Origin: DTKD01 sp964494345
GTDB taxonomy: Bacteria; Armatimonadota; UBA5829
NCBI GenBank assembly: GCA_964494345.1
Contig: CAZBSI010000003.1
Location: 124,001 to 188,000, forward strand
Direction of reading: 5' to 3'
DNA: 64,000 nt
Below are positions 17,118 to 25,581 of the stretch, in pieces. A program made the translations under genes and the position numbers. Position 1 is the first letter of the stretch. Each line of letters begins with the position of its first letter. Under the pieces are notes generated by a model, which did not search any database, was not told the origin of the DNA, and saw only the letters and a program-made list of their open reading frames with translations.

Positions 17118-17155
17118 GTTGACAAATCCTATCTTATAAGACGTAGTTTGTCAAC
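17118..17155. promoter_or_regulatory. Palindromic operator straddling the XRE promoter
   Basis: GTTGACAAA (17118-17126) and TTTGTCAAC (17147-17155) are exact 9-nt inverted arms separated by 20 nt. One arm covers the -35 and the other lies just past the -10 of the minus-strand promoter, as expected of an autorepressor site. Confidence 0.7.
17126..17154 (-). promoter_or_regulatory. Promoter of the XRE-mazF operon
   Basis: TTGACA (17149-17154), a 17-nt spacer and TAGGAT (17126-17131) on the minus strand lie about 25 nt before the ATG at 17101. Confidence 0.7.
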
Positions 17156-17177
17156 CGTATTGTTCCATTTTTACCTC

Positions 17178-17206
17178 TTGACCATCCCCTACTCAATACT
17201 TATAAT
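17178..17206 (+). promoter_or_regulatory. Promoter giving a leaderless HAD-glycosyltransferase transcript
   Basis: TTGACC (17178-17183), a 17-nt spacer and TATAAT (17201-17206). Only 7 nt separate the -10 from the ATG at 17214, so transcription should begin at or next to the start codon. Confidence 0.7.
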
Positions 17207-17213
17207 CAACTCA

Positions 17214-17888
17214 ATGAAGCCGTTGTTGGGCAATATGGGGTCGGTGCTGTTTGACCTTGATGGTACGCTTGTCGATACCAATATCGATTTCGCGCTGATG
17301 AGGCGGGAGATGACTCGGCTTGCGGCCGGGGTTGGGTTGACGGAGGACGATGTTCGGGGGTTGGATATTCTGGGCATTGTCGAGGCGGCTTCGGCCAGTT
17401 TGCTTGATGACGAGGATCGCGGCCGGCAGCTTCGCGATGAAGCTATGCGAATTCTGGAAGAAATTGAGCTTCGACACGCGCACGAAACCCAACAGATTCC
17501 ATTTGCCAGGGAGATTATTCACCATTTGCGCGAGAGTGGCACGCCGACAGGTATTGTAACCCGCAACTGCCGGGCGGCAAGTGAGATATCGCTGCAGATC
17601 GCCCAGATACGAGCGGATGTTATGATCTGCCGTGAGGATTCTGTCCGGCATAAACCCCACCCTGAACCTGTCCTGCTGGCGCTTTCACAACTAAATACGC
17701 CTGCACAGAACTCCGTTATGGTCGGGGATCATATTATGGACGTGCAAAGCGGCAAAGCGGCAGGGACCAGGACTATTGGTTTTTTGAGAGAAGACAGGCC
17801 GGATGATTTCTTCGATAATGCGGCGCCGGATTATATAGCGCGCGACCTGAGAGAGGTGCTGAGTGCGATTATCGGTCGCGATAGTTAA
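17214..17888 (+). CDS. HAD-superfamily phosphatase (phosphoglycolate phosphatase-like)
   Basis: This 224-aa hydrolase shows all four HAD motifs: FDLDGTLVDT with the two catalytic Asp, IVTRN (motif II Thr), the Lys in RHKPHP, and VGDHIMDVQSG (motif IV). An alpha-helical cap lies between motifs I and II, so substrates are small phosphorylated molecules such as phosphoglycolate or sugar phosphates. There is no ribosome-binding site before ATG 17214; instead a strong -10 ends 7 nt upstream, implying a leaderless mRNA. An upstream in-frame start at 17148 would lie upstream of that promoter. The gene overlaps the following glycosyltransferase by 26 nt. Confidence 0.87.
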   Translation: MKPLLGNMGSVLFDLDGTLVDTNIDFALMRREMTRLAAGVGLTEDDVRGLDILGIVEAASASLLDDEDRGRQLRDEAMRILEEIELRHAHETQQIPFAREIIHHLRESGTPTGIVTRNCRAASEISLQIAQIRADVMICREDSVRHKPHPEPVLLALSQLNTPAQNSVMVGDHIMDVQSGKAAGTRTIGFLREDRPDDFFDNAAPDYIARDLREVLSAIIGRDS

Positions 17889-18702
17889 CTGGAACACCAC
17901 AAATCTACTGGCCGCTTGCGTACGCTCCATTTTGACCTTTCCACCCCAGGGCGACTGCGAGATTATCGTGGTCGATAACGATTCCAAAGACTTCGACGAA
18001 CAGCAATTCCGCGAAGAGTTTCCGACCGTTAAACTGATATGTAATACGGACAACGCTGGTTATGCGAAGGGGAATAACCAGGCGCTGGAAGAAGCACAGG
18101 GGGAATATATCCTGCTTCTTAACCCGGACACCGAGGTGACTGAAGGCGCTCTGGATGCATTGGTCGAGTTTATGGATGGACACCCATCAGCGGGCGCTGC
18201 TGGGGCGAAACTAATAAGGCCGAATGGCGATATCGACCACTCCGTCCGCTCGTTCCCCTACCCTGGCCCGATCGCCTGGGAATATATTGGTCTTGCCAGG
18301 CTGTTTCCGAAAAGCAAAGTTTTCGGCGCATACAGAATGACGTGGTTCGGATATGACACAGAGATGCAGGTCGATCAGCCGATGGGTTCGGCGTTGATTA
18401 TAAGGACGAAAACATTGCGAGAGATCGGAACACTGGACGAGTCTTTTCCGATATTCTTTAATGAGGTGGACTGGTTATACCGGGCGAAACAGGCGGGTTG
18501 GGAGACGCATTTTGTGCCGAACGCGGTGGTTATTCACCACGGAGGCTCCGGCACCAGACAGGTCAGGCGAAGAGAAATGGTGCGGGAGTCGCATAAATCG
18601 CTGTTGAGGTTTTATGAGAAGCACTTCAAAGGCCATATTTGCCCGTTGAGCTACTATTTTACCGTGGCGTGCATTAGTATCAGCATGCGCCTGAGAGGAT
18701 AA
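17863..18702 (+). CDS. Glycosyltransferase family 2 (rhamnosyltransferase-like)
   Basis: The 279-aa GT-A enzyme opens with LSVAIVNWNTTNLLAACV, followed by IIVVDNDSKD, the metal-binding LLLNPDTEVTEGAL (DxT/DxD region) and FFNEVDWLYRAKQAGW, where the acidic residue serves as catalytic base in GT2. This pattern is typical of WbbL-like transferases that add sugars during cell-surface polysaccharide assembly. The GTG start lies within the HAD gene with GAGAGGTG just upstream, suggesting translational coupling. A second, related transferase begins 4 nt after its stop. Confidence 0.88.
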   Translation: MRLSVAIVNWNTTNLLAACVRSILTFPPQGDCEIIVVDNDSKDFDEQQFREEFPTVKLICNTDNAGYAKGNNQALEEAQGEYILLLNPDTEVTEGALDALVEFMDGHPSAGAAGAKLIRPNGDIDHSVRSFPYPGPIAWEYIGLARLFPKSKVFGAYRMTWFGYDTEMQVDQPMGSALIIRTKTLREIGTLDESFPIFFNEVDWLYRAKQAGWETHFVPNAVVIHHGGSGTRQVRRREMVRESHKSLLRFYEKHFKGHICPLSYYFTVACISISMRLRG

Positions 18703-18706
18703 AGAC

Positions 18707-19567
18707 TTGGCCGACGTAACTGTCAGCATTGTGAACTGGAATACCCGTGAAGAACTGGCCGATTGCCTGAAGTCGATTATCGAACAGAGGGAATCGGTGG
18801 GTTTGGAAGTCTTCGTGGTGGATAATGCGTCGGCTGACGGAAGCGCGGAGATGGTCGCATCGGAGTTTGGCGACAGCGTCAAACTTATTGTGAACTCGGA
18901 GAATCGGGGATTCGGCGCGGCTCATAATCAGGCTATTAAGCAATGCAGCGGGCGATATGTGCTGGTTTTGAACCCGGACTGCCGCATATTACAACCGGAT
19001 TTGTTGCGTAAGATGGTCGATTATATGGATGCGCATCGTGATATCGGGATGATGGGGCCGAGGATAGTCAACCCGGATGGGTCTTTGCAGTTTTCTGCGC
19101 GCCGCTTTCCGCCGATGTTTGCGGGATTGTTTCGGCACACTGTGCTGGGGAAGTTGTTTCCGAACAACCGGTTTGTTAAAAGGTATCTGATGACGGATGT
19201 CGATCACAGCCAGATTATGGATGTGGATTGGCTTTCGGGTTCGGCTTTAATGGTGCGACGGGAGACTTTCGACGAAATCGGGCTGTTTGATGAGCGATTT
19301 TTTATGTATTGCGAGGATGTGGACTGGTGCAAACGGGCCAAAGATGCCGGGTGGAGGGTGGTTTATTATCCTGAAGTGGAGTTATCACACCGCATCGGCG
19401 CAGCCAGCGATAAAAACCCCATCGCAATGATTAAACAGCATCACCGCAGCATGTTACTTTATTTTATTAAACACAACGCCGGAAGCCCCAAGATTTTGCT
19501 GACGCCCCTGGTGTTGATCGCGTTATGGGCCCGTACGTATGCACGGACGAGGCTGGTTAAGCAATAG
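18707..19567 (+). CDS. Glycosyltransferase family 2
   Basis: The 286-aa protein is a paralogue of the preceding transferase: VTVSIVNWNTREELADCL, VFVVDNASADGSAEMV, VLVLNPDCRILQPDLL and FMYCEDVDWCKRAKDAGW are in register. It ends with a hydrophobic segment (ILLTPLVLIALWARTY) that may touch the membrane. The start is TTG with GAGAGGA upstream. With its partner it probably extends a lipid-linked glycan; the acceptor cannot be deduced, as no other polysaccharide genes are nearby. Confidence 0.87.
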   Translation: MADVTVSIVNWNTREELADCLKSIIEQRESVGLEVFVVDNASADGSAEMVASEFGDSVKLIVNSENRGFGAAHNQAIKQCSGRYVLVLNPDCRILQPDLLRKMVDYMDAHRDIGMMGPRIVNPDGSLQFSARRFPPMFAGLFRHTVLGKLFPNNRFVKRYLMTDVDHSQIMDVDWLSGSALMVRRETFDEIGLFDERFFMYCEDVDWCKRAKDAGWRVVYYPEVELSHRIGAASDKNPIAMIKQHHRSMLLYFIKHNAGSPKILLTPLVLIALWARTYARTRLVKQ

Positions 19568-19568
19568 A

Positions 19569-19781
19569 CTATGCAGCGATGTCGAGGTCGTCGTCGGCGG
19601 CGGCGCTGGCGGAGGGCCGGGATATCCAGTTATCGCAGTCTAACCTGGAGCAGTAGAACATCTTCTTGCGCGTCCCATCTTTTGTGACGACGTCGGCGAT
19701 ATATGCGTTGTCACACCGCACGCACATTAAAGGATCCATTATTTTAATTACTTTCAGTCTGCTCTCGGTCGGATTGGCCAT
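19569..19781 (-). CDS. Small zinc-ribbon protein, unknown function
   Basis: The 70-aa protein carries four Cys in a ribbon-like arrangement (CVRC at 20-23, and Cys44 and Cys49 in YCSRLDCDNW) and an acidic, Ala-rich tail. GGAG stands 6 nt before the ATG. The stop lies next to that of the convergent glycosyltransferase. No function can be assigned. Confidence 0.6.
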   Translation of the reverse strand: MANPTESRLKVIKIMDPLMCVRCDNAYIADVVTKDGTRKKMFYCSRLDCDNWISRPSASAAADDDLDIAA

Positions 19782-19915
19782 GTTTTGCTCCAGTTGTTGT
19801 GCGTTTCGTTGTTGTTACCCCGCCGCGTCGATAATTCAACTGCAGGCTCCACTGACTGATTATCGGCCTAATTCGCTCGACTAATTAGGTATTCCACAGT
19901 TTGGATTGAACATGG

Positions 19916-19921
19916 TACAAT
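19916..19921 (+). promoter_or_regulatory. Candidate -10 of the xerC-hslVU operon
   Basis: TACAAT lies 9 nt before the xerC ATG at 19931. The -35 is weak (TTCCAC at 18 nt). If used, the mRNA leader would be only a few nucleotides. No ribosome-binding site is seen before this ATG. Confidence 0.4.
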
Positions 19922-19930
19922 TCAAGCGAC

Positions 19931-20839
19931 ATGGAAGAGTACCTGGATTCGTTCATAGACTACTTGCGCCTGTCTCGCCGAGCCAGCGAGCACACCCTGC
20001 GTGCATACGCATCGGACATCAATAGATTCCTTGATTTTGCACGTGAGGCGGGCTGCGATATCGACCGGCATCTGATGCGTCGATATTTGGTTCACTTGCA
20101 AAAATCCGGCCGATCGAAGAAAACCCTGGCGAGGGCGATGGCTGCACTGCGGTCGTATTTCGGCTATCTACTGAAGCGCAAGATAGTAGATAGCGACCCC
20201 ACCGAGGGCCTGAAAACGCCTGCTCAAACCCGTAACCTGCCACACGTTGTGCCTGAAGATTTATTGGCACAACTAATGGAAGCCCCGGACGCGCAGACGG
20301 CTATTGGCCTGCGGGATAAAGCGATATTGGAGACGTTGTATGCCACAGGGCTGAGAATAAGCGAACTCTTGAGTCTGAATATCGACGATCTGCACAAAGA
20401 TAGCGACGAGATTGTGGTTACGGGTAAAAGAAACAAGCAGCGGGTTGTGTTGATAGGATCGCTTGCATTACAGGCCGTTGATGCTTATCTTTCTTCCGGA
20501 CGCCCTGAACTCGCAGCGAAAAACCCGGATGCCCCGGATGCGCTTTTTTTAGGCTACAGGGGAACGAGATTGGTTGGCACCTCGGTGCGCAGGATACTTA
20601 ACAAGTATGTCGAAGAAGTAAGCGACACTCTGAAGATCAGCCCGCACACGCTGCGGCATTCGTTTGCGACACATCTTATGGATCATGGGGCTGATTTGAG
20701 AAGTGTGCAGGAGCTTTTGGGGCACGAAAGCGTGGCTACGACGCAGATTTATACGCACGTTTCTCAAGAACGTTTGAAAGAGGTTTACGATCGCACCCAC
20801 CCCAGGGCTTCGGCGGATGCGGATAAACTGGAGAAATAG
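19931..20839 (+). CDS. xerC: Tyrosine recombinase XerC
   Basis: The 302-aa site-specific recombinase resolves chromosome dimers at dif. It has the N-terminal SAM-like core-binding domain (residues 1-85) and the catalytic domain, with Arg142 (TGLRISEL), Lys166 (VTGKRNKQR), His239/Arg242 (HTLRHSFATHL), His265 and the nucleophile Tyr274 (TTQIYTHV). Its position ahead of hslV-hslU matches the codV-clpQ-clpY operon of Bacillus, which argues for a housekeeping recombinase rather than a phage or integron integrase. Confidence 0.92.
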   Translation: MEEYLDSFIDYLRLSRRASEHTLRAYASDINRFLDFAREAGCDIDRHLMRRYLVHLQKSGRSKKTLARAMAALRSYFGYLLKRKIVDSDPTEGLKTPAQTRNLPHVVPEDLLAQLMEAPDAQTAIGLRDKAILETLYATGLRISELLSLNIDDLHKDSDEIVVTGKRNKQRVVLIGSLALQAVDAYLSSGRPELAAKNPDAPDALFLGYRGTRLVGTSVRRILNKYVEEVSDTLKISPHTLRHSFATHLMDHGADLRSVQELLGHESVATTQIYTHVSQERLKEVYDRTHPRASADADKLEK

Positions 20840-20919
20840 CCGGCCCAGGATGGGAAGAATAAACAGATGATGCACGAAACCGGTTCGGGCTGGCTTATGA
20901 AAAATATGGAGATAACCTA

Positions 20920-21450
20920 ATGGAAATGCACGCCACAACTATCTGCGCGGTCAAGAAAAACGGCCACATCGCCATCGCAGGCGACGGGCAGGTTACGCTG
21001 GAAAATACTATTATGAAGGGCACCGCGCGCAAGATTCGGCGGATATATGACGACAAAATCCTGATGGGATTTGCAGGCTCGGTGGCGGATGCGCAGACAC
21101 TGGCCGATAAGTTTGAGTCTAAAGTTAAAGAGTCGCACGGCAACCTGCGCCGCGCTGTGATAGAGTTTGCAAAGGAATGGCGCACGGATCGGATACTGAG
21201 AAGGCTTGAGGCGCTTATGATAGTCGGCAATGCGGATTATCTGCTGGTGGTATCCGGAAACGGTGAAGTGATTGAGCCGGATGAGGGAGTGGCGGCGATA
21301 GGCTCTGGCGGCGCATACGCTGCTGCGGCCGCGAGGGCGCTGCTGGCTAATACCGACCTTTCCCCGAGGGAAATTGTAGAGAAAGCCCTGAACATCGCGG
21401 CGGATATCTGCATTTACACTAACCATCACATCACCGTGGACGAGTTGTGA
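20920..21450 (+). CDS. hslV: ATP-dependent protease subunit HslV (ClpQ)
   Basis: The 176-aa proteasome-like peptidase forms a double ring with HslU. MEMHATTICAV predicts removal of a five-residue propeptide to expose Thr6 as N-terminal nucleophile, as in Bacillus ClpQ; IAGDGQVT, RKIRRIYDDK and IGSGGAYAAAAARALL are conserved. GGAG lies 8 nt before the ATG. It is followed by hslU after 56 nt. Confidence 0.95.
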   Translation: MEMHATTICAVKKNGHIAIAGDGQVTLENTIMKGTARKIRRIYDDKILMGFAGSVADAQTLADKFESKVKESHGNLRRAVIEFAKEWRTDRILRRLEALMIVGNADYLLVVSGNGEVIEPDEGVAAIGSGGAYAAAAARALLANTDLSPREIVEKALNIAADICIYTNHHITVDEL

Positions 21451-21506
21451 GAGTTGTATAAGCATTAAATTAGCAGCTAAGCGCATAGTATAAATCGAGG
21501 TGCAAA

Positions 21507-22985
21507 TTGAAAGAGATGAAGGAACTGACTCCGAGGCAGATTGTCGAGGAGCTTGATAAATATATAGTCGGGCAGGATAAGGCGAAGAAGGCGGTGGCGA
21601 TTGCGCTGCGGAACCGGTATCGCAGACGGCTGCTTTCCGATGAGCTGCGTGACGAGGTGATTCCTAAAAATATCCTGATGATCGGGCCGACTGGGGTCGG
21701 TAAGACGGAGATAGCGAGAAGGCTGGCGAACCTGGCAGCGGCCCCGTTCACTAAGGTCGAGGCTACTAAGTTCACGGAAGTCGGTTATGTGGGTCGTGAT
21801 GTGGACTCGATGGTGCGAGACCTGGTGCAGAGATCGGTTGCGATGGTGGAGAGTGAGAAAATAGAAGAGGTGCGGCCAATCGCGGAGCAACGGGCGTTGG
21901 AGAGAGTGCTGGATATTCTTGAGCCGCCTGCCCGACGCAGCGGGCAGGGAAATGTGCCAAAACAATGGATGGACTCGCTGCAGAGCGCGATGGGGCATAT
22001 TTTCCCGGGCACCGGTAATCCTGTCCCTCCGCCGCAGGATAGCTCCGTTTATGAGGACGAAGAAGCTGAGCCTGATGAGTATACCCGTGATCAAGTAGAG
22101 CGCAAGGAACGAATCCGGGAAAGGCTTCGAAGCCAACTGCTTGCCGGTGAGCTTGATGAGCGAGAGGTATTTGTGGAGGTCGAGGATTCCGGCATGCCAC
22201 ATTTCCAGGTCTTTGGTCAACAGGGACTTGAGGAGATGGGAATGGATATGTCCGGGATGCTGGGCAATTTGTTTCCGAAACGAAGAAAGCGCAAACAGGT
22301 GACTGTGGCGGAGGCGAAGGGTATTTTGGCCGAGGAAGAGGCTCATAACATGATCGACCAGGATGCGATCACGAGGGAGGCCATAGAACGAGCGGAACAG
22401 AGCGGGATTATCTTCGTCGATGAGATGGATAAAATTGCTGGCCGAGAACAGGAAGGCGGGCCACAGGTTTCAAGAGAGGGTGTGCAGAGGGATATCCTGC
22501 CTATAATCGAAGGCTCCACTGTCACGACCAAATACGGCCCGGTTTCGACTAATCATATCCTGTTCATCGCAGCCGGGGCGTTCCATATCGCCAAGCCTTC
22601 GGATCTTATTCCTGAGCTGCAGGGCAGGCTGCCTATACGCGTCGAACTCGATAGCCTTACCGAGACTGATTTCGTGCGAATATTATCTGAGCCAAAGAAC
22701 GCTCTAATAAAGCAATATACCGCGCTGCTTGAGACGGAGGGCGTGGAGGTCAACTTCACCGAGGATGGTATCGCCGAGATAGCCCATATCGCCTGCGAGG
22801 TGAACACGTCGATGGAGAATATAGGCGCACGGCGGCTTCATACGATTATGGAGAGGTTGCTGGAGGAAGTGTCTTTCGATGCGCCGGATTGCGAGCAGAA
22901 GACTATTACAGTCGATGCAGAGTATGTGCGCGCAAAGCTGTCTGATATCGTGAAGGACGAGGATCTGAGCAAATATATTCTTTAA
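21507..22985 (+). CDS. hslU: ATP-dependent protease ATPase subunit HslU (ClpY)
   Basis: The 492-aa AAA+ unfoldase feeds substrates to HslV. Walker A is GPTGVGKT (60-67); Walker B lies in IIFVDEMDKIA; the GYVGRDVDSMVRDL pore region and sensor motifs (GARRLHTIMERLLEE) are present. The C-terminal tail ends EDLSKYIL, the form that docks in HslV. At 492 residues it is longer than the 443-aa E. coli protein because of a larger I-domain (about 110-290), rich in charged residues. The start is TTG with GAGGTG upstream. A strong terminator follows. Confidence 0.95.
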   Translation: MKEMKELTPRQIVEELDKYIVGQDKAKKAVAIALRNRYRRRLLSDELRDEVIPKNILMIGPTGVGKTEIARRLANLAAAPFTKVEATKFTEVGYVGRDVDSMVRDLVQRSVAMVESEKIEEVRPIAEQRALERVLDILEPPARRSGQGNVPKQWMDSLQSAMGHIFPGTGNPVPPPQDSSVYEDEEAEPDEYTRDQVERKERIRERLRSQLLAGELDEREVFVEVEDSGMPHFQVFGQQGLEEMGMDMSGMLGNLFPKRRKRKQVTVAEAKGILAEEEAHNMIDQDAITREAIERAEQSGIIFVDEMDKIAGREQEGGPQVSREGVQRDILPIIEGSTVTTKYGPVSTNHILFIAAGAFHIAKPSDLIPELQGRLPIRVELDSLTETDFVRILSEPKNALIKQYTALLETEGVEVNFTEDGIAEIAHIACEVNTSMENIGARRLHTIMERLLEEVSFDAPDCEQKTITVDAEYVRAKLSDIVKDEDLSKYIL

Positions 22986-23007
22986 TGGTCTAATCGACTG
23001 CTAAAGC

Positions 23008-23039
23008 AGCGGCTGGGACAGATTTCCGGCCGCTTTTTT
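23008..23039 (+). terminator. Intrinsic terminator after hslU
   Basis: AGCGGCTGG (23008-23016) pairs with CCGGCCGCT (23026-23034) through one G-U pair and is followed by a six-T run. Confidence 0.9.
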
Positions 23040-23044
23040 ACTAT

Positions 23045-23082
23045 AAAACGGCCTGGACGAGAGGCTTATCCAGTCCAGGCCG
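23045..23082 (-). terminator. Intrinsic terminator after the PEP-CTERM gene
   Basis: On the minus strand CGGCCTGGAC and GTCCAGGCCG form a perfect 10-bp stem followed by TTTT. It stands back to back with the hslU terminator. Confidence 0.9.
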
Positions 23083-23108
23083 AATATAGCGATTACTTCT
23101 GTCTAACC

Positions 23109-23879
23109 CTACTTCTTGCGAAGTCTGCGGAAACCGAGCGCCCAGCCGATGCCGGAAGCAAAAACTATGAAGCTGGCCGGTTCGGGGATGGACTCGCCAA
23201 ACATGTTGCCAACGTATCTGTTGACCGGATTGTCATCGGCGTCGAAGAAATACGACGTGAAGTACATGGTCAAACCGTCAAGGCTGTTGGGTGCAGTGTT
23301 GGCTCCATAAAGATAGTTGTTGGGATTACCCCACCACATGTCGTCGGTGTCGAATTTTATCGTCGCCGTAAAGACTGCGTTAGCCAGATTGGCATCCGTC
23401 AAACCGAGTCCTCCGGTCTCGTTGTACCACACAGGATACAAGTTCGTATAAGAGCCCGATTTTGGAGCAGAATCGGTGACCAGTGTGAATGCCCATCCTG
23501 TGGGCCCCGTGCCCGATACCCATTCGTAAGGCTTGTAATCCTCGCCCCATTGCCCCGCATATCCGTTGCTTCCACTCAACGAGAATTGTCCGAGCACCAG
23601 TCCATTAGCCACTGCTGCGTTCCAGGTGTTGTTAAACTGTGTGAGATAGTTGCCACTGAGGAAGGTAGCACCGACCGCTGTTCCAACGGCAGGGCCAATC
23701 TGCCTCATGCCTTCGTAGACCTTCAGTGACCCGTCGCTGTGTCGAACACCCGTGGCAAATACGTTGTTGATCAGATCTGCGCCCGTGAACGCATAGGTGC
23801 GCTCTACGATCGCGGCTTGAGCGGAGATGGCGAAGCACATAAACAGAAGCGCCGTCATCAGAAGACACAACTTCTTCAT
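23109..23879 (-). CDS. PEP-CTERM sorting-domain exported protein
   Basis: The 256-aa protein has a signal peptide (MKKLCLLMTALLFMCFAIS then AQAA) and a C-terminal PEP-CTERM tail (231-256): IPEPASF, a hydrophobic stretch, then the basic FRRLRKK. The exosortase system recognises this tail and removes it on the way to the surface. The body is Gly/Asn/Thr-rich, beta-type, with no recognised domain. The start ATG 23879 has GGAGG about 8 nt upstream; an earlier in-frame start at 23915 has none. No exosortase or EPS locus lies in the window. Confidence 0.85.
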   Translation of the reverse strand: MKKLCLLMTALLFMCFAISAQAAIVERTYAFTGADLINNVFATGVRHSDGSLKVYEGMRQIGPAVGTAVGATFLSGNYLTQFNNTWNAAVANGLVLGQFSLSGSNGYAGQWGEDYKPYEWVSGTGPTGWAFTLVTDSAPKSGSYTNLYPVWYNETGGLGLTDANLANAVFTATIKFDTDDMWWGNPNNYLYGANTAPNSLDGLTMYFTSYFFDADDNPVNRYVGNMFGESIPEPASFIVFASGIGWALGFRRLRKK

Positions 23880-23975
23880 ATCCAATTCCTCCAAGTGTGT
23901 AGTGTACGAAGCCATTTAGGTATGACTTTCATTATGGTACGGCTGCCTGCACGTTTTGTGCCGACATCCTACCGC

Positions 23976-24004
23976 AGAATATCATGTTGGTTTATAGTAG
24001 TCAA
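23976..24004 (-). promoter_or_regulatory. Candidate promoter of the PEP-CTERM gene
   Basis: TTGACT (23999-24004), a 17-nt spacer and TATTCT (23976-23981) on the minus strand, giving a leader of about 90 nt. The rest of the 23880-24279 gap is strongly AT-rich (for example 24110-24150), with no gene I can support. Confidence 0.5.
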
Positions 24005-24279
24005 TGAGTTGTCAGATTTTCTAGTATTATTACCAGTATAATAACATATTTTGTATCTTATATGTTTTGATATCCTTTGTGACTTCGGCGAAGACAATCA
24101 ATAACTCGCATTATAATTGACTATATATTTATTATTTTATGTTATGATCGATTGTCATTGCCCAACGATGGTTAATGCTGTCTGTTTACAGTGGTTGAGG
24201 TTGGAGAGGCTAAATTAACGCGTGATTATTCGAACTGTCTCTGAGGTTAAAAACAGCAGAAAAAGCATATTTGTTGTAT

Positions 24280-25581
24280 TTAGAACTGAGTCGCGCTGGA
24301 GAAGCTAAACTTGCCGAGCTTGAGAGCCGGTGCAAGGACGCCTTCTTCGAGCTTCAGTTCACGGCCTACCATTTGAGCGCCGGCAAGAGCTTCGGTGATG
24401 CTTTGGGTAAAGCGCATATTCTTTACCGGCCTGATGATTTTGCCGTCTTCTATTAAAAACGTGCCGTCCCGGGTCATGCCTGTGAAGCTGGCGCTCATTT
24501 GATGCGCAACGTTTGTGTAATGGAAGCGGGTCACGAGGATTCCGCGTTTTGTGGAGGCGATCATATCTTCGACGCTGGCATCCCCTGGCTCTATTATGAG
24601 ATTGCTCGCCCTGCCGCGTGGTGCATGGCCTGTCGATTGCCTGCCCTCCCGGTGAGCTGTGTAGGAATCATAAAGGATGGCATTAGCGACGCCGTTCTTG
24701 AGGAGGTCTACCCGCTGCTTTGCTATGCCTTCGGAGTCGAATGAATCTACTATTGTGCGAGAGTCCAACCCATCGTCCCAAAGGCTGATGCAGTCGCTGA
24801 CAACCTTTTGACCGAGCTTGCCACAAACCCAACTGCGACCCTCTTGATACTCAAAAGCGCCGAAGCCCATCCACACGAGCATATTGATCATATCGGAAAC
24901 TGCATACGGCATTAGAATGCACTCGTATTCGCCAGGCTCAATACCGATGGGATTCGCGCTGTCACGAGCAAGCTCAGCAGCTTGTGAGCCGATAAGACGG
25001 CCGTCGATGTCTGTGACATCGCACGAAGTCGCCGCGTCGTAGCCAAAACCACCGTCCGGCCCTGTTATTACAGTCAGCAGATTGGCATAGGTCCCAGTGG
25101 CTGCTGAATCGACACCGAGGGTGTTTTTGATAAGGTGCTGGCCGGATTGAACGGTAAAAGAACCGGCCGCGCTGCCCGCGATTTTATCGGACTCGCTAAC
25201 CAGCGCCCGGATTTGATTCGCACGCTGTTCGGGGGTGCTGTCGGCGGTGGATTGATAAAACCCGCCTGCATCTTTTATAGGGTTAATCGGTTTAGGCAGG
25301 GATACGAAGTCCTTGTTTGGGTCCTGCAGGCGAGCCATCTCGACGACTCTATCGACGAGTTCAACGACCCCCGATTCATCTAACCGATTCGTGCTTCCCG
25401 ATGCCACCTTCTTGCCAAAGACAGCTCTTATGCGCAGCGATTGGCTCTCAAAGACCATATTCTGGTGAATAGTGGAGTTCGCAAAACGTGTCAGCGCCGA
25501 TTTGCCAATGTAGATTGCTGCCTCGGTCTGGTCGGCTGATGAGCGCTGCAGTGCGATGTCGAGTAGTTTTTCGGGTGTCAT
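24280..25581 (-). CDS. pmbA: TldD/PmbA family protein, PmbA (TldE) subunit
   Basis: The 433-aa partner of TldD has the family fold without the zinc motif (RIRAVFGKKVASGSTNRLDE, GIEPGEYECILMPYAVSDMINML, HAPRGRASNLIIEPGD). In E. coli the TldD-TldE heterodimer trims unfolded peptides, including the microcin B17 leader. The start ATG 25581 follows GGAGGGAGCAAA and shares its A-T-G-A with the stop of tldD, so the two are translationally coupled. A longer frame upstream lies inside tldD and is not needed. Confidence 0.9.
   Translation of the reverse strand: MTPEKLLDIALQRSSADQTEAAIYIGKSALTRFANSTIHQNMVFESQSLRIRAVFGKKVASGSTNRLDESGVVELVDRVVEMARLQDPNKDFVSLPKPINPIKDAGGFYQSTADSTPEQRANQIRALVSESDKIAGSAAGSFTVQSGQHLIKNTLGVDSAATGTYANLLTVITGPDGGFGYDAATSCDVTDIDGRLIGSQAAELARDSANPIGIEPGEYECILMPYAVSDMINMLVWMGFGAFEYQEGRSWVCGKLGQKVVSDCISLWDDGLDSRTIVDSFDSEGIAKQRVDLLKNGVANAILYDSYTAHREGRQSTGHAPRGRASNLIIEPGDASVEDMIASTKRGILVTRFHYTNVAHQMSASFTGMTRDGTFLIEDGKIIRPVKNMRFTQSITEALAGAQMVGRELKLEEGVLAPALKLGKFSFSSATQF

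Noticed and set aside
19931..20839. Tyrosine recombinase as an integrase of a mobile element
   Set aside because: It sits in the conserved xerC-hslV-hslU order with no attachment repeats, tRNA or phage genes.
24170..24225. Short plus-strand frame in the AT-rich gap before pmbA's end
   Set aside because: Fewer than 20 codons, no ribosome-binding site, no recognisable sequence.
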